From Mya arenaria (Eukaryota; Mollusca; Bivalvia; Myida; Myidae): 64,000 nucleotides of DNA. The DNA lies in NCBI RefSeq assembly GCF_026914265.1, contig NC_069126.1, forward strand, positions 40,272,421-40,336,420, read 5' to 3'. Below are positions 25,301-34,440 of this stretch, piece after piece; positions within the stretch are counted from its first letter, which is position 1, and every line of letters starts with the position of its first letter. The notes under the pieces are model-generated. The model ran no database searches. It worked only from the letters and a program-made list of their open reading frames with translations, and was not told the DNA's origin. Both the position numbers and the translations under genes were made by a program.

Positions 25301-27049
25301 GACTTTGTAAATAATGTGGATAGAAACAGCACAATTAACTCAAATAGAAGGCTAGTGTCATATGATGAAAACAGTAGGTCTAGAGATACTAGCAGTAGGA
25401 ACACTTCACGTAATCGCTCCAGATCTCAGCCCGCATGGCGCCATAGCGACGGACCAAAATATCCTGTTCCACAACGACCACGTGGTCACTCCTTGCCTAG
25501 AGATAGTTTCCAAGGTGACCCCAGTTATTCAGACGATACTATGAGGTATGGTCCCCAATCCCAGGTTCCTCCAAGGTCTCCCCAGCATCCAGCAGCTCAG
25601 ACCCCAGTTTTCACCCCTGTTCAGCCACATCAGAGGTCTACCTCTCACTTCCATGGCGACCAGACAAGTGACGAAGACGTGTTCATGCCACCACCACCAC
25701 CACTTCCCCCTGTGACAAGACGACCAGCCTTTCCCAGACACAGTTCAATGAAACCAGGATCTCAGCAGACATATTTGACAGATGATATTGACACTTCAGG
25801 TCGACCTTTCTTGACCTCTGACATAAGCTCAGTTCTCCCCTCACCTTTCTCTGACTCCGCTATGAGAAGACCATATCAGCCTTACCAGCGTCAGTACCAT
25901 GATCCCCCATATCAGAATCTGCCATTTAACGGAAGCTCATTTATTGGTGTAGATAATAGTCGAGATGGTAGCTATGGTGACAATGACAACACGGTTGTTG
26001 CTAGGCAACAAAGTTCACAATATTCACCTGAGAGAACAATGACAAATACACTTCCTCGAGGTGACAGTAGTGAAAGTAATGGTAAGCCATACAATTACAC
26101 TAGGGACCAGTTATTAGGAGCAGTTGATCAGGTCAGGCGCGGAAAAGTTCCTATGCATAAAGGTCAAGGTCATTCATGGGGATCAAGGTCAGGTAATTCT
26201 GACAATTCATCACTTAATAATGGACATCATGGTGCTCAAATCCCAGAAAGTGCAAAACCTTCAGTTATTGTTAGGGATCGTCCTAGTAGAAGTTATCTCA
26301 ATGGCCAAGAGCCTTACAAAAGACACAGTGGGGTGAATAATAGAAACAGTATGAACAGCACTGGCAGCTATGTTGGAAATGGAAGAGAAAGGTCAAGGTC
26401 ACTGGGCAGGGAAGATCTTACACCAGACTCACTGAGCAGTGGTATAGGGAGTCGGAACACATCTCAGCTGACTGGTTCCTCTCTGCATTCCCGCCCATCT
26501 AGACTGGGTTCCGGTCTCAGCGCCCCTGATATGAGTGCAGACTCCGGGGCACATATGGGTTATCATCCTGCCCCTCAGAGAAAGGACATTTCTGGAGATG
26601 AAAATTATGAGTTTGATTCTTACAATGCTGTTGAGACTGATTTGTTAGAAGCTTTGAAAAACTATTCAGAAGTTAATAATGGCAATGGTGAATTGTTAAG
26701 TGCTCTTCAGGAGGGACTAAGTGCTACTGGTCTGATGTCAGAATTATATCCAAAACCTTCAAGGCAAAGTAGGTATTCACACTCAGAGCAACGGTTTGAA
26801 AAACTAAGAGGGGAGTATCAAAAGTATCGCCAACAACAGGAGCAGGATAGATCAGTAGCTAGTTTAAGAAATGGAGGAATGAGAGGGATGGTAAACAAAT
26901 ACCCATCACATCGAGGCGAGAATGACAGCTACACGTCCACTACGAGTTCAAGATTTTCAGGGGGTCAACCAGAACAAGGGATGCAGTATTACAGCAGGCC
27001 AGGGGAATTGTCTTACAAAGCTGGACCAATGGATAGTGACATGCTATAG
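5179..27049 (+). CDS. IGSF9: Protein Turtle/IGSF9-type adhesion receptor, 5'-partial, 14 exons
   Basis: Single-pass cell-surface receptor of the Turtle/IGSF9/Dasm1 family, which acts in dendrite and axon patterning and synapse maturation. Exons: 5179-5454, 7678-7786, 8164-8342, 8668-8955, 9305-9420, 9796-9949, 13163-13271, 13652-13833, 16795-16875, 17381-17665, 19695-19742, 21184-21324, 22094-22139, 25060-27049. All have GT-AG borders and the phases match across every junction, giving about 1,334 residues. Order: Ig2-Ig5, FN3-1, linker, FN3-2, TM, long tail. Family assignment rests on the domain order and motifs such as CPVDANP in Ig4, DPPRFTV opening Ig5 and TTPHAP opening FN3-1. IGSF9 proteins have five Ig domains, so the signal peptide and Ig1 should be encoded before the window; I see no such exon in 1-5178. 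No frameshift or stop was found. Family is near certain; the 48-bp exon is the least certain part. Confidence 0.93.
7678..7786 (+). CDS. IGSF9: Turtle/IGSF9 exon: Ig domain 3, first half
   Basis: Encodes the N-terminal half of Ig3, with the first cysteine in FKCEARG and ITYRW at its end. The reading frame stays open past 7786, but the donor GTTCGT at 7787 splits the TGG codon of the Ig tryptophan (TG|G). Joining to 8164 restores YRWYKDE, the family pattern, which fixes the boundary. Phase 1 in, 2 out. Confidence 0.88.
8164..8342 (+). CDS. IGSF9: Turtle/IGSF9 exon: Ig domain 3, second half
   Basis: Second half of Ig3: YKDERNVNM, then DGSLVITTVEKEDMGWYQC with the second Ig cysteine, then the G strand ending FLNVT. 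Acceptor CCTTTCAG at 8156-8163, donor GTAAGA at 8343. Phase 2 in, 1 out. Confidence 0.92.
8668..8955 (+). CDS. IGSF9: Turtle/IGSF9 exon: Ig domain 4
   Basis: Phase 1-1 exon with a complete Ig domain: LDCPVDANP (first cysteine; CPVDA is characteristic of IGSF9 Ig4), VWTRNG (core tryptophan), LLRNGSLLV and NYRCTAIS (second cysteine). Acceptor ATTACAG ends at 8667, donor GTAAGA at 8956. Confidence 0.92.
9305..9420 (+). CDS. IGSF9: Turtle/IGSF9 exon: Ig domain 5, first half
   Basis: Opens with DPPRFTVRPDSQY, then LPCVVMGTPLP (first cysteine) and ISWRR (core tryptophan). Acceptor CTCTTTCAG ends at 9304, donor GTATGG at 9421. It ends in phase 0, so the Ig5 domain is split after the ISWRR motif. 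Confidence 0.9.
9796..9949 (+). CDS. IGSF9: Turtle/IGSF9 exon: Ig domain 5, second half
   Basis: Continues Ig5 in phase 0: GGNLTINALEKSDHGVYEC carries the second cysteine, followed by EARNEVRTIVTSTEIVI. Acceptor ATAACAG ends at 9795, donor GTATGT at 9950, phase 1 out. The following intron is about 3.2 kb and holds a 54-bp minisatellite. Confidence 0.9.
10438..11035. repeat. 54-bp minisatellite, about 11 copies
   Basis: Tandem array in the Turtle intron between 9949 and 13163. Units begin AACATGAATCCCTCC and contain CTTCAGGATTGACAATTATC; starts at 10441, 10495 and 10549 give a 54-bp period. Copies differ by a few substitutions. The last ones diverge more (TGTAAGAACATGA), showing older units at one edge. 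Confidence 0.93.
12187..12535. repeat. Dispersed mollusc-type repeat
   Basis: Contains AAACTTGGTATACATGTTAC, CTTGAGTTATGTCCCTTG and an ending CCACGCAGGGCTCTTGTTTT. These modules resemble those in the repeats at 14304-14640 and 41295-41999 (AACTTG, TTATTGCCCTTT, GCGGAGTTCTAG), suggesting a related non-autonomous family. No coding potential. Confidence 0.5.
13163..13271 (+). CDS. IGSF9: Turtle/IGSF9 exon: fibronectin III domain 1, first half
   Basis: Encodes TTPHAPYNISVETQLFAAT and then VRWIPAYSS, the A-C strands of an FN3 domain with its tryptophan. The correct frame is not the longest open frame here: the phase-1 join from 9949 selects it. Donor GTAAGT at 13272 splits a second TGG codon, giving KIW|YRP. 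A (TG)n/(TGCG)n microsatellite starts about 20 bp inside the next intron. Confidence 0.87.
13293..13348. repeat. (TG)n/(TGCG)n microsatellite
   Basis: Uninterrupted TG dinucleotides followed by GTGC tetranucleotides and TG again, starting about 20 bp after the donor of the FN3-1 first-half exon. Confidence 0.95.
13652..13833 (+). CDS. IGSF9: Turtle/IGSF9 exon: fibronectin III domain 1, second half
   Basis: Continues YRPVVNGIPGKWSTF, then LEPDTLYEFKVLAINDLG (the FN3 E-F region with its tyrosine corner) and NFSSTVHAKTL. Acceptor TTTCCTCAG ends at 13651, donor GTATAA at 13834. Phase 2 in, 1 out. Confidence 0.92.
13987..15470. mobile_element. MITE with 17-bp terminal inverted repeats, carrying a nested insertion
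   Basis: CTGCACTCTCACAGATT at 13987-14003 is exactly complementary to AATCTGTGAGAGTGCAG at 15454-15470. Just inside each end are TTTTTTGTCTTGGAA and its partial complement TTCCAAGACAAAAAAT, confirming the two ends belong together. The interior from about 14223 to 15400 is unrelated repeat DNA, so the element was probably opened by a later insertion. It lies in the intron between 13833 and 16795. No transposase is present. Confidence 0.75.
14304..14640. repeat. 169-bp tandem duplication inside the nested insertion
   Basis: Two copies starting near 14311 and 14480, each with GTGAACACGATACAGTCTTC, ATCTCGATGAAACTTGTACA and GCCTAGATTATGG. The flanks (AGCTCTACTGGCCAAAGACC upstream) look like a bivalve dispersed element with core repeats. 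Confidence 0.75.
16795..16875 (+). CDS. IGSF9: Turtle/IGSF9 exon: linker between FN3 domains
   Basis: An 81-bp phase 1-1 exon encoding 27 residues, including NVAPTDETGHTYFPP, a proline-rich linker between the two FN3 domains. Acceptor GACTTTGCAG ends at 16794, donor GTGAGT at 16876. Supported by strong splice sites, matching phase and protein-like content. Confidence 0.83.
17381..17665 (+). CDS. IGSF9: Turtle/IGSF9 exon: fibronectin III domain 2
   Basis: Phase 1-1 exon with a complete FN3 domain: DKPSKPVNVSVTLEQN, VVTWDQPAISP (FN3 tryptophan), FIVEYNHG, VEEGVTYSFRVVSYG and IPSEVKNIQVPK. Acceptor TCATTTGCAG ends at 17380, donor GTAAGT at 17666. Confidence 0.93.
17876..19604. repeat. Two tandem ~330-bp repeat copies, first split by a hAT element
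   Basis: Copy 1 is 17876-17999 plus 19079-19264; copy 2 is about 19265-19604. Both share ATAAGTTA, a GGTTAGT...GTGAC start, CCCGTATATCC, a GTCGACAACC-like block, TGACCCAATATG and AACCAATGGCATTG, then GAGGCGTGATAT. They lie in the intron between 17665 and 19695. Confidence 0.75.
18000..19078. mobile_element. Non-autonomous hAT transposon, complete, 8-bp TSD
   Basis: Starts CAGGGCTTCTAAAA and ends with its exact complement TTTTAGAAGCCCTG (14-bp perfect terminal inverted repeats). It is flanked by the 8-bp direct repeat CTAATAAC at 17992-17999 and 19079-19086. CAGGG ends with 8-bp target duplications are the hAT superfamily signature. Subterminal AATCGGTCTGG-type motifs occur at both ends. The 1,079-bp interior has no transposase reading frame. 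The unsplit second repeat copy downstream shows roughly the empty site. Confidence 0.9.
19695..19742 (+). CDS. IGSF9: Turtle/IGSF9 candidate 48-bp juxtamembrane exon
   Basis: Short phase 1-1 exon read as AGTSKAGSTINYSTDS, a Ser/Thr-rich extracellular stalk. A good polypyrimidine tract and TGCTGCTCAG precede it; the donor is GTATCA at 19743. Because it is 16 codons long with equal phases, it could be skipped (17665 joined directly to 21184) without breaking the frame, so it may be alternative. Confidence 0.6.
21184..21324 (+). CDS. IGSF9: Turtle/IGSF9 exon: transmembrane segment
   Basis: After DEGFGLSSTEV comes a hydrophobic stretch from GGIIGG to AVIAVIC (about 23 residues), then a basic stop-transfer run, SRRKDRRKHQDK. 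This sets an extracellular N terminus and cytoplasmic C terminus. Acceptor TGTTTTCAG ends at 21183, donor GTATAA at 21325; phase 1-1. Confidence 0.93.
22094..22139 (+). CDS. IGSF9: Turtle/IGSF9 exon: start of cytoplasmic tail
   Basis: A 46-bp exon encoding NVKYAGAKDEMDGR. Acceptor GTTTTTCAG ends at 22093, donor GTGAGT at 22140. It enters in phase 1 and leaves in phase 2. Joined to 25060 it gives GRPEYPPEWSEPPPY with the frame kept open. Confidence 0.82.
23086..23210. repeat. ~36-bp tandem repeat, about 3.5 copies
   Basis: Units contain CTATCAATAA, GGTAATTCATGG and CAATGTG, starting near 23089, 23125 and 23160. Intronic, no coding meaning. Confidence 0.65.
25060..27049 (+). CDS. IGSF9: Turtle/IGSF9 terminal exon: long cytoplasmic tail and stop
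   Basis: A 1,990-bp exon holding the last ~663 codons, ending TAG at 27047-27049. The acceptor TATTTTCAG ends at 25059, and the phase-2 entry selects this frame over the ATG at 25181. Features: a PPPY WW-domain ligand (25085-25096), a proline run PPPPPLPP (about 25688-25711) suited to EVH1/SH3 partners, many Ser/Arg/Asn-rich stretches, and a Gln/Arg-rich helix-prone segment (KLRGEYQKYRQQQEQDR). The final residues, DSDML, resemble a class III PDZ ligand. Low-complexity composition points to a disordered scaffold tail. Confidence 0.93.
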
Positions 27050-27960
27050 AGAAAATTTGGATCGTCCATATGATTTAAAAATTTATAATAAAGAGTGCAT
27101 GAAATGTCAAACATCCCTTACTGTCTTCAATTTTTATTTTCATAAATTTCTAAATCTCTTAATTCAGAATAGAGTTATTTTGAAGTAAAAAAGACGCATG
27201 AAAAAAGCATAAGCATACATAAAAGAATCTTTAAAAATAAAACACAAAATTTAAAGAAATGCATGGAATTCTAGACATTCTTCAAGTTAGCTGTGGCCTA
27301 GCAGATTAAATAAGTTTGAGGCAGTAAAAGATATTCTACTTTCATGTGCTTAAAATTCCTTGATGTAGTTTCAATATTGAAATTTATACATATCACAGTA
27401 TTTGCCAAATACTGCCTCCATTAAAAAACTATCATTCCAAAATTGATTATGCATGAATGTTTTCATTTATCAGACTGGTTAATTTATTGTGTTCATGAAA
27501 TCTTGACAAATGTTTCAGTGTTCTAATGGCTTAGTTTCCAGTTTCCTTTCATAACCTATTATTAAACATTGAATGCCATTGTATTCTCTTCAAAATGGCT
27601 GTTGGTCATTGTTTTAGGGTTTAAGACTATATGATTTTAGTTTGAAGTCATGAATTAAGGTATTTGAATGTTTAGCTACACATAAGTAAAACTCATTTGC
27701 AATGGAGTGTATATTAAGGATATGTTTTTAATCAGATTACATTCATTTGCTATTGTATTAAATATTTTGTTGATAATGTATCATTTATTTCCAAAGAAAT
27801 ATAACAATTGTTAAGGAATATAATTGATCTTGTAATAGAACCGTGGAATTTGTATTATGAATACATTTTATTGTGTGTAAATAGATATTTAACATTGGCA
27901 TGTGTCAATGTTTTATTAAGGTGCCTTTACATATTAAAGTGTTGTTAAAATAAATACATG
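27050..27960 (+). other. Probable 3' UTR and polyadenylation region of the Turtle/IGSF9 gene
   Basis: AT-rich sequence without coding content after the stop. AATAAA hexamers occur soon after the stop (about 27087) and at 27949-27954; the latter is followed by a GT-rich stretch (TATGGTATGTAC, TTTGTTTGTG), a typical downstream element. Which site is used cannot be told from sequence. Confidence 0.5.
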
Positions 27961-28126
27961 TATGGTATGTACTTTGTTTGTGTAATTGTTTGTTTCATAA
28001 GGCTTATCAGCTGAGGTAAATCTGTAGTTATTGTAATTCATTAGAATCGTGGCAAGAAGTAATGAGTTATCGCTTACTGTTGAAATCGTTAATGATTTAC
28101 ATAATTACTAATATCTTTTATTAAAG

Positions 28127-28463
28127 ATTCACTCTTACTCCCAAATAAGATGTATCACAATTAATACCATTGTTTTAATTTACCGAAAAGGATGAATAAA
28201 CATCTCAGACAATGGTTCTTATAAAGGATACCTGCCGATGTTAAATTTAAAAGGTGCAGAAATAATTGTATTTCTACCTTTTGAGACGAAAATTGATCAC
28301 TGTTAATCTTTTAGGACCTACCAATTATTAAATACACAGTTACAATCTTGTAATCAGTAATTAACATCTTCCACGAATGCATTATTTAGTAAGCAGTTTA
28401 TTTCTCAAAATCTACGTTTGTTATACATGTATATGTTTTGATTACAAATATAAGTGTCACTTT
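28127..28463. repeat. Dispersed ~340-bp MITE-like repeat, copy 1
   Basis: Aligns by eye with 53880-54215: shared blocks include AAGATGTA, AACAATGGTTCTTAT, GTATTTCTACCTT, TAATCTTTTAG and ATGCATTATTTAGTAAG. The edges carry CACTCTTA here and TAAGAGTG at the end of the second copy, a possible short terminal inverted repeat. It sits just beyond the 3' end of the Turtle gene. Confidence 0.65.
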
Positions 28464-29265
28464 AAAAGAACTGTAAATAAATGATGATATCTATGATCTT
28501 CTAGAAATATAACACCACAGATGCCCCTATTCTCTGCTCTCACGGCAAACTATGATGTCATATTTCCTTCATTTGTCATATATACTGTGAGATCTTTTAC
28601 TAATTGTCACCATTAATTTCTTTTAAATATAAAATGAATGTGTAGACTTGTTGCATGTATGAAATACATGTCCTTTATTTTATTGGTTAAAAAATCCAAT
28701 TAAAAAAAGATTTCTAATAACTATCTAGCATACATTAAAATTGTTTTTAAAGAGTCCACTAATATGAGAGCCATTCTAAGTGTCTTATTACACAATATTT
28801 TCTCATTATTGCCCTTCTATTTTTGTGTATTATAATACTGAATTTTTAGTCCATCTATTAATGAAATTACAATATATATTCTTATCTGGTTTCAAGTATT
28901 TTATTGACTTTATCTACAGGATTTTAGCAATTTACACTTGTTCTGTTATGTATTTCTTTCTTTTATACATATACTTGTATTGGTTGTTTTAATGAACATC
29001 TTACAAATATAACACTCCATATACATGAGAATATTTATTATTTCATTTTTCTCATTTTAGTTAAAATGGTGACTACCTGGGGCTGTTTTCATAAAGCTTC
29101 TTTAATGAAAAATTTCAACTTAGTGATTGTTTTTATTTTTGAATCAAATACTTTCAATACTGTCTATTTTTCATCAAATTAATTCACAATTCATGCCGTT
29201 ACTTATTACTTGGACTTTTTTCTTGGTTATTTTAATATTTTTGGTGAAAACATTGTTAGTTTTCT

Positions 29266-29410
29266 TAAAAAATCAACTTAATAATTGAAAAAATAAAATT
29301 TCTCACTATGTAGATTTACTAAGATTCTTAACTTGTTAGGTTTTTTAAAAATCAACTTAATAATTGAAAAAATAAAACTTCTCAATAAGTAGATTTACTT
29401 AGATTCTACA
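29266..29410. repeat. ~75-bp tandem duplication
   Basis: Two adjacent copies sharing AATCAACTTAATAATTGAAA, AATAAAA(T/C)TTCTCA and GTAGATTTACT. They differ at a few bases. Confidence 0.8.
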
Positions 29411-31897
29411 CGAGTACGGGTTCAGGAATACATACAGAATTTGTTTCCATTAGTGTTTGACCTTGGCATGTTAAAGCATCAAATGTCACTATTTAAAAAA
29501 AATAAAATTTGTGTGTAATAAAATAAGTTTTTTTATGACTTTTACTGGTATTACTAGTTATTGCTGTTAATGAAGTGTAATACATGTACATTGAACCGCA
29601 ACAAGCAGAAACTGGTCTGATAGAATGGTTATAAATGATCAGTATTGAGCATCCTATCAAATAATCATGTTTTACACATTTGTTTTATTTTTAAACTACC
29701 TCAAAACTACCCATGACCTTACAAACACACACCATGATGGGTAAACGGCAGGTCCATTTTAGTTACAAGGAAACTTTTGTCATATTATTTGCTTAAGATA
29801 ATATAAGTTTATATTTAAATCATTTTTTTTTATTACCTCAGAAGTACCCATGACTTTAAACCCACATCAAACCATGGGCACCTCTCTTCTATATCAAACA
29901 AATAACAAGAAACTACGACATTGTATTGTTTTCTTGTGTCATATGCCAATTTCTGCTTGTTGCTGTTCATTTAAAAATCAGTAGCGGATTAAGTTTACTT
30001 TTTATTTCTGTATATTGGAGAATATTAAAGCGATAGAATACGCTCAAAATGCAACATTTTTTACAAGTAATTGCAAATATTTTGTATCATTTCAATTTCA
30101 GTTCTGAGGGTGGAGTTGTAAGTATGTACATGTAATAATGAAAAATCAATGGTTAAATGAGGCACAGTAGCATAACCATTTATTTTTATTTGCTAACAGT
30201 TTTTAACTAGGAATCAGTGGTTTAAATCAACAAATTCACTTAACCATTTAAGTACATATTAACAATCTTTGACTATTTCAGTGGTCTACATGTTATTTTG
30301 TAATTTACCTACTAAATGGGCCAGCCGCTCTTTATATCTATTGCTTCGCCTGATTTTATTCAGTAATGGCTAACTGTTTTATTATAGAGTAAAGATATGT
30401 ATATTTACAGCTTGTTTCTGCCTATTTTACATTTTTTACATGTTTTGTCCGTAAAATCTGACACGGGTGCAACTATTTCCATTCATATTTACTTCACCAA
30501 TCATAAATGGCAAATTATGTGCAATATTTATGTATTTAGAATTATCACCCATCAATAAATCAACACGAGATCAGTATTTCTGAGAAACAAATCATGATAC
30601 ATCCATACATACTCGCAATATAAATATAATACAGTGCCATACTTTAGTAATGCTACTGATTTTTTGACCGTTTGTTTTCAGTCAAACACCCAAAAGTAAC
30701 ATCTTTTTTAAACAAGGTTTGACTGAATGAGATGAATTTGATTAATGTTCAAAATATTGTCTTGGTTTTATTCACTCCTGAACTAGTACACAAGAAATTT
30801 TCAGTATTTTTTCAAAATTGAAGCAGAGACAGTTTGTTAGAATGTATAAGTTTGCAGAAAACTATCATTTGCATAATGTTTGTTGTTTGCTTAAAAATAA
30901 TTGAAGAAAACATATCATTCTTAGAACTTGAACTGTCATGTGAGCATTGCTTAGATCTACTGATGATACAATACTGTCTATATGTATTTCAATTGGCTCT
31001 TTGATTTCAATATGCTATGGTATTGTTGTTATGATTACAATGGATGCTTTTGATAATAATAAATGAAAAACTATCTTCCAGTATGCTTTATTCATTTTTA
31101 CTGATATAGCCAGTGAATCCTAAATCTTTCTTTCCACAAATAGCCAGTGCTTCCTTGATGCAAATATTTTGATGATCAAGTGAGAAATTGCAACTATCGC
31201 ACTGTATTTCAAATTGCCTCTTCTTTAAAGAAAATTATTTATGTGCATTTATTATTTAGACCATTGTCAGCTTATTTTCATATGTTTGGTGTTCATCATT
31301 ATTCAGGGGTGTAGAAATGGGCCGGGAGCTGGTAAAATTACCCGGTTACTTTAGCATCTTCACCTGGCTAATTTCCCGGCATCAACAAAAAATAAAGTCT
31401 GTTATTTTTTAGTCATGTTTTTATCTTTACATCCGTTTAAAACCCCAATTATTGGTATTGTTTATTTTGGTTTCCCAGCGTCTATATACAGTATTAGCTC
31501 GATACACGACGTCATAAGTCGCATCCCCCTCTGGGATGTTTTCCAAGTACTAGGTTTGGGTTTTCCAGCGTTCTGAATACAATATATTAGCTTGTTACTT
31601 AACCTCAGTGGTCTTTGACAGTAATTTGGTTCATTAGTTAGCCCTCACTGGTGGTGGTGGTGCCGTTGGAGGAGGTGGAGTGGTACTCAGATTCAGTATC
31701 ATATTCAAGTACATTTTTGTGAAGGTTCCCTGTTACAAAATAAACATGCAACAGAAGACCATAACTGGGGGAGGACACCCAGAGCCCCCCGCCCTCACCT
31801 ATTTCTGGGATATTCCCTGCTTCTTAAATTAAATTCTTAATGCATACATTGATGAAGTAAAGTTTGCATAAAAGATTTTAGGAGAAACACATAAACC

Positions 31898-32215
31898 AAC
31901 ATTTTGGCAGTTTTGGTGCACCTTACCAACATAATGGCAGTTTTGGTGCACTTTACCAACATAATGGCAGTTTTGGTGCACTTTACCAACATTATGGCAG
32001 TTTTGTGGAAGTTTTGGTGCACTTTACCAACATTATGGCAGTTTTGGTACACTTTACCAACATTATGGCAGTTTTGGTGCACTTTACCAACATTATGGCA
32101 GTTTTGTGGCAGTTTTGGTGCACTTTACCAACATTATGGCAATTTTGGTACACTTTACCAACAGCAGTTTTGGTATGGCAGTTTTGGTACACTTTACCAA
32201 CATTATGGCACTTTT
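31898..32215. repeat. 30-bp minisatellite, about 10 copies
   Basis: Units read GCAGTTTTGGTGCACTTTACC followed by AACATTATG, with some shortened or interrupted units. Because 30 is a multiple of three, long open frames run through on both strands; these are not genes. The sequence after the array (32366-32465) is shared with the one after the array at 43500-43768, so both belong to one dispersed family. Confidence 0.92.
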
Positions 32216-34440
32216 TGTCATGAAGAATGCTTTAAGGCTAATTGTCATTATTTAGTGCCTTATAAAAACGCTATGACTACAACATGATCGTACAGTATCT
32301 TTTGGGCTTTTATTTTGAGCTACATGTGCAAAGTAGTGTGTCAACATACTTTTTATCAAAACTAAGTATTACAGACTCATATTCAACCCAATCTTTATAA
32401 AATTTGGCTACAATGTGGGTCTGAAATCCAAGCCATGTTTGTGTATCATGTCTGGTCAAAATCTATCCTTTAAAGTAGGTCACTTTTTGTGTAGAATAAG
32501 TACATTTGTAGTATGGTCCACACCTTGGAATTTCCAGACTTCTCAGAAACCATGCTTCTATAACATATTCAACAAAACTTAGCAGTTATTCTTTCTTTGA
32601 TTTATATCATTTCAAACTATTATGCATATAACATTTGTATGTTGTTGTTTACTTTTTTTCAATCCAAAACTAATATTGACTAATATTTAAAACGTGTCAA
32701 ACGCATATCTAGAGAGGTTATCTATATATCAAGTCAATATTTACCGGGTTATATGAAAACAAGCACAATAGCCAAACGTTTACAACCCTTTTATAATGAC
32801 ACAGGGTAAACGCCAAGGACATAGAACACAAAAACAAAATCACAAACAAGAAGCATAGAAAAACAGCACAAAACTCCACAAACAACACAGTGCATAATTA
32901 TATACTTATATAAAAAAACTAGGTGTGTTTATCAATTTATGGATTGTAAGGTACCGCCTTGGAAGGGTCAGTAAAATGAAAATGAAAATTACTGGGGGTT
33001 TAAACCATTTTGCTGTCACAACCTCATTCTTATTCTAACAATCCTGAATAAAGTAAAAACGTAAAAGGTAAATTTTATCAAAGTAAGCCAGGTAAAAACA
33101 TAAACTCATTTATACCCGAGAATATTTTTACATAGCATTGTATGTATTCTGTGTTTATTTTAACCCCAGGAAAGTCCCAAAAGTTTACACCATAGTCTAG
33201 AGTAGGATAGGATAGACTAATTTATTAAATAAATCTAACACATGTTCAGTTGTTATGATTCACAAGGCCATTTGAATTACTTCATCGTACCTTTTAAGAG
33301 CTAGCACTCCTGCTCCGGCGTGTGCATGTGATGTTTGTATCAGGTCGTTGCATGAGTACTTGCAATTTAAATAATGTTATTTTTTCTTCATTCTGAGTGT
33401 TTTCAATGTGATACTGACTCTGTTAAGGATTTTTTTTTTTTTTTTTTGTTACTATTAATACATGTTGGGACAAATTAGTTTACCCAGTAGACCTGTGTTG
33501 CAGTTAAGACATGTTACACTGACCGTCTCAAAGCGGTATACCCGTCATTTATTGGGTAAAGCTATTATGATGCGGCTGTTGTCTGTTCGTGTTGTTTGTA
33601 TTTGTGATTGTGGTGTTTATACATTTGTGTCTTTATATCATTATCATAAGGGTCCCTGCCGTGTGCCTCCAAACGGGGTTTATTTTTGTATTTCATTGTA
33701 TTGTTGTCCCTATAGGTTTCTTTGTATTTTTGATGATACATCTACAGTTAAAAAGAAAATGCTTTATTTGCCTGACCTGATGTTTTTCTGACCGTCCATA
33801 AATGAGCATCAAGACTTGAATACAATACCTAAATAACAATATGTTGATGCAAGGTCTCTTTATGGAGTTGTAAGTTCTGCCGTAATAAACCGGATTTTCT
33901 AAGTACAACATTTCTTTTGTATTATCTTCATTTAAGGAATGAATTGCGGGGTTGATGGCATCAACCCCGCAATTCATTATTTATATTTACACTAATAGTT
34001 CTTTATTTCATTCAAGAATTGTTAAACAATTAATTTATAGTGCATTTATCTAGATCGAGGTTTGGTGACATATCTACCAATCGTGTTACAACTAACTTTT
34101 CCAAGTTGCCTGAATCACACAGCGTCCCGGCCATCATTATAAAGTGAGGCAAAATGTTTAGCAAAATGGTAGGTAGCGACCAATAACAAACTAACTGTTG
34201 GCAAGTTAGTTTTCATACACCAGCCTCTCCTTTCGCTTCCGTGTCTAGTCACTAGAGGGCGACACTTCTGTTTTTTTAATGGCTTTGGTAATCCTCGTTT
34301 CACAAACCCTTCAAAACTATTCTTATGTTTTCACTTAAATTCTTATACCCATATGTATATGTCCCGGTAGGACACAACATAAATATGCCCACTTGTGTAT
34401 ACTTGACTTGTCCCTGTATTTTCATTGTTTTACTGTTGTA
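32216..34440. other. Intergenic DNA between minisatellite and channel cluster
   Basis: No convincing gene. Contains sequence shared with the second minisatellite locus, T runs near 33430, and the perfect palindrome at 33938-33978. The frame at 33462-33791 has no recognisable domain. Confidence 0.5.
33938..33978. repeat. Perfect 41-bp palindrome (20-bp arms, 1-nt centre)
   Basis: AATGAATTGCGGGGTTGATG at 33938-33957 is followed by one G and then its exact complement to 33978. The arms are GC-richer than the surrounding sequence. Confidence 0.95.

Larger units (their letters stand above)
27961..31897. other. Intergenic, mostly unexplained AT-rich DNA
   Basis: Apart from the repeat at 28127-28463 and a ~75-bp tandem duplication at about 29266-29410 (two copies of AATCAACTTAATAATTGAAA), I see no gene. 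The short hydrophobic reading frame at 28780-28992 is AT-rich chance sequence. Confidence 0.6.

Noticed and set aside
25529..25741. Minus-strand open frame opposite the Turtle tail
   Set aside because: Shadow of the Turtle terminal exon on the other strand; its Trp runs come from the proline codons.
31837..32287. Long open frames on both strands over the 30-bp array (81-127 codons)
   Set aside because: The unit length is a multiple of three, so frames stay open automatically; the encoded repeats have no domain and the array belongs to a dispersed repeat.
33462..33791. 109-codon open frame in intergenic DNA
   Set aside because: No domain, biased Val/Tyr/Cys composition typical of AT/GT-rich sequence, and no splice or paralogue support.
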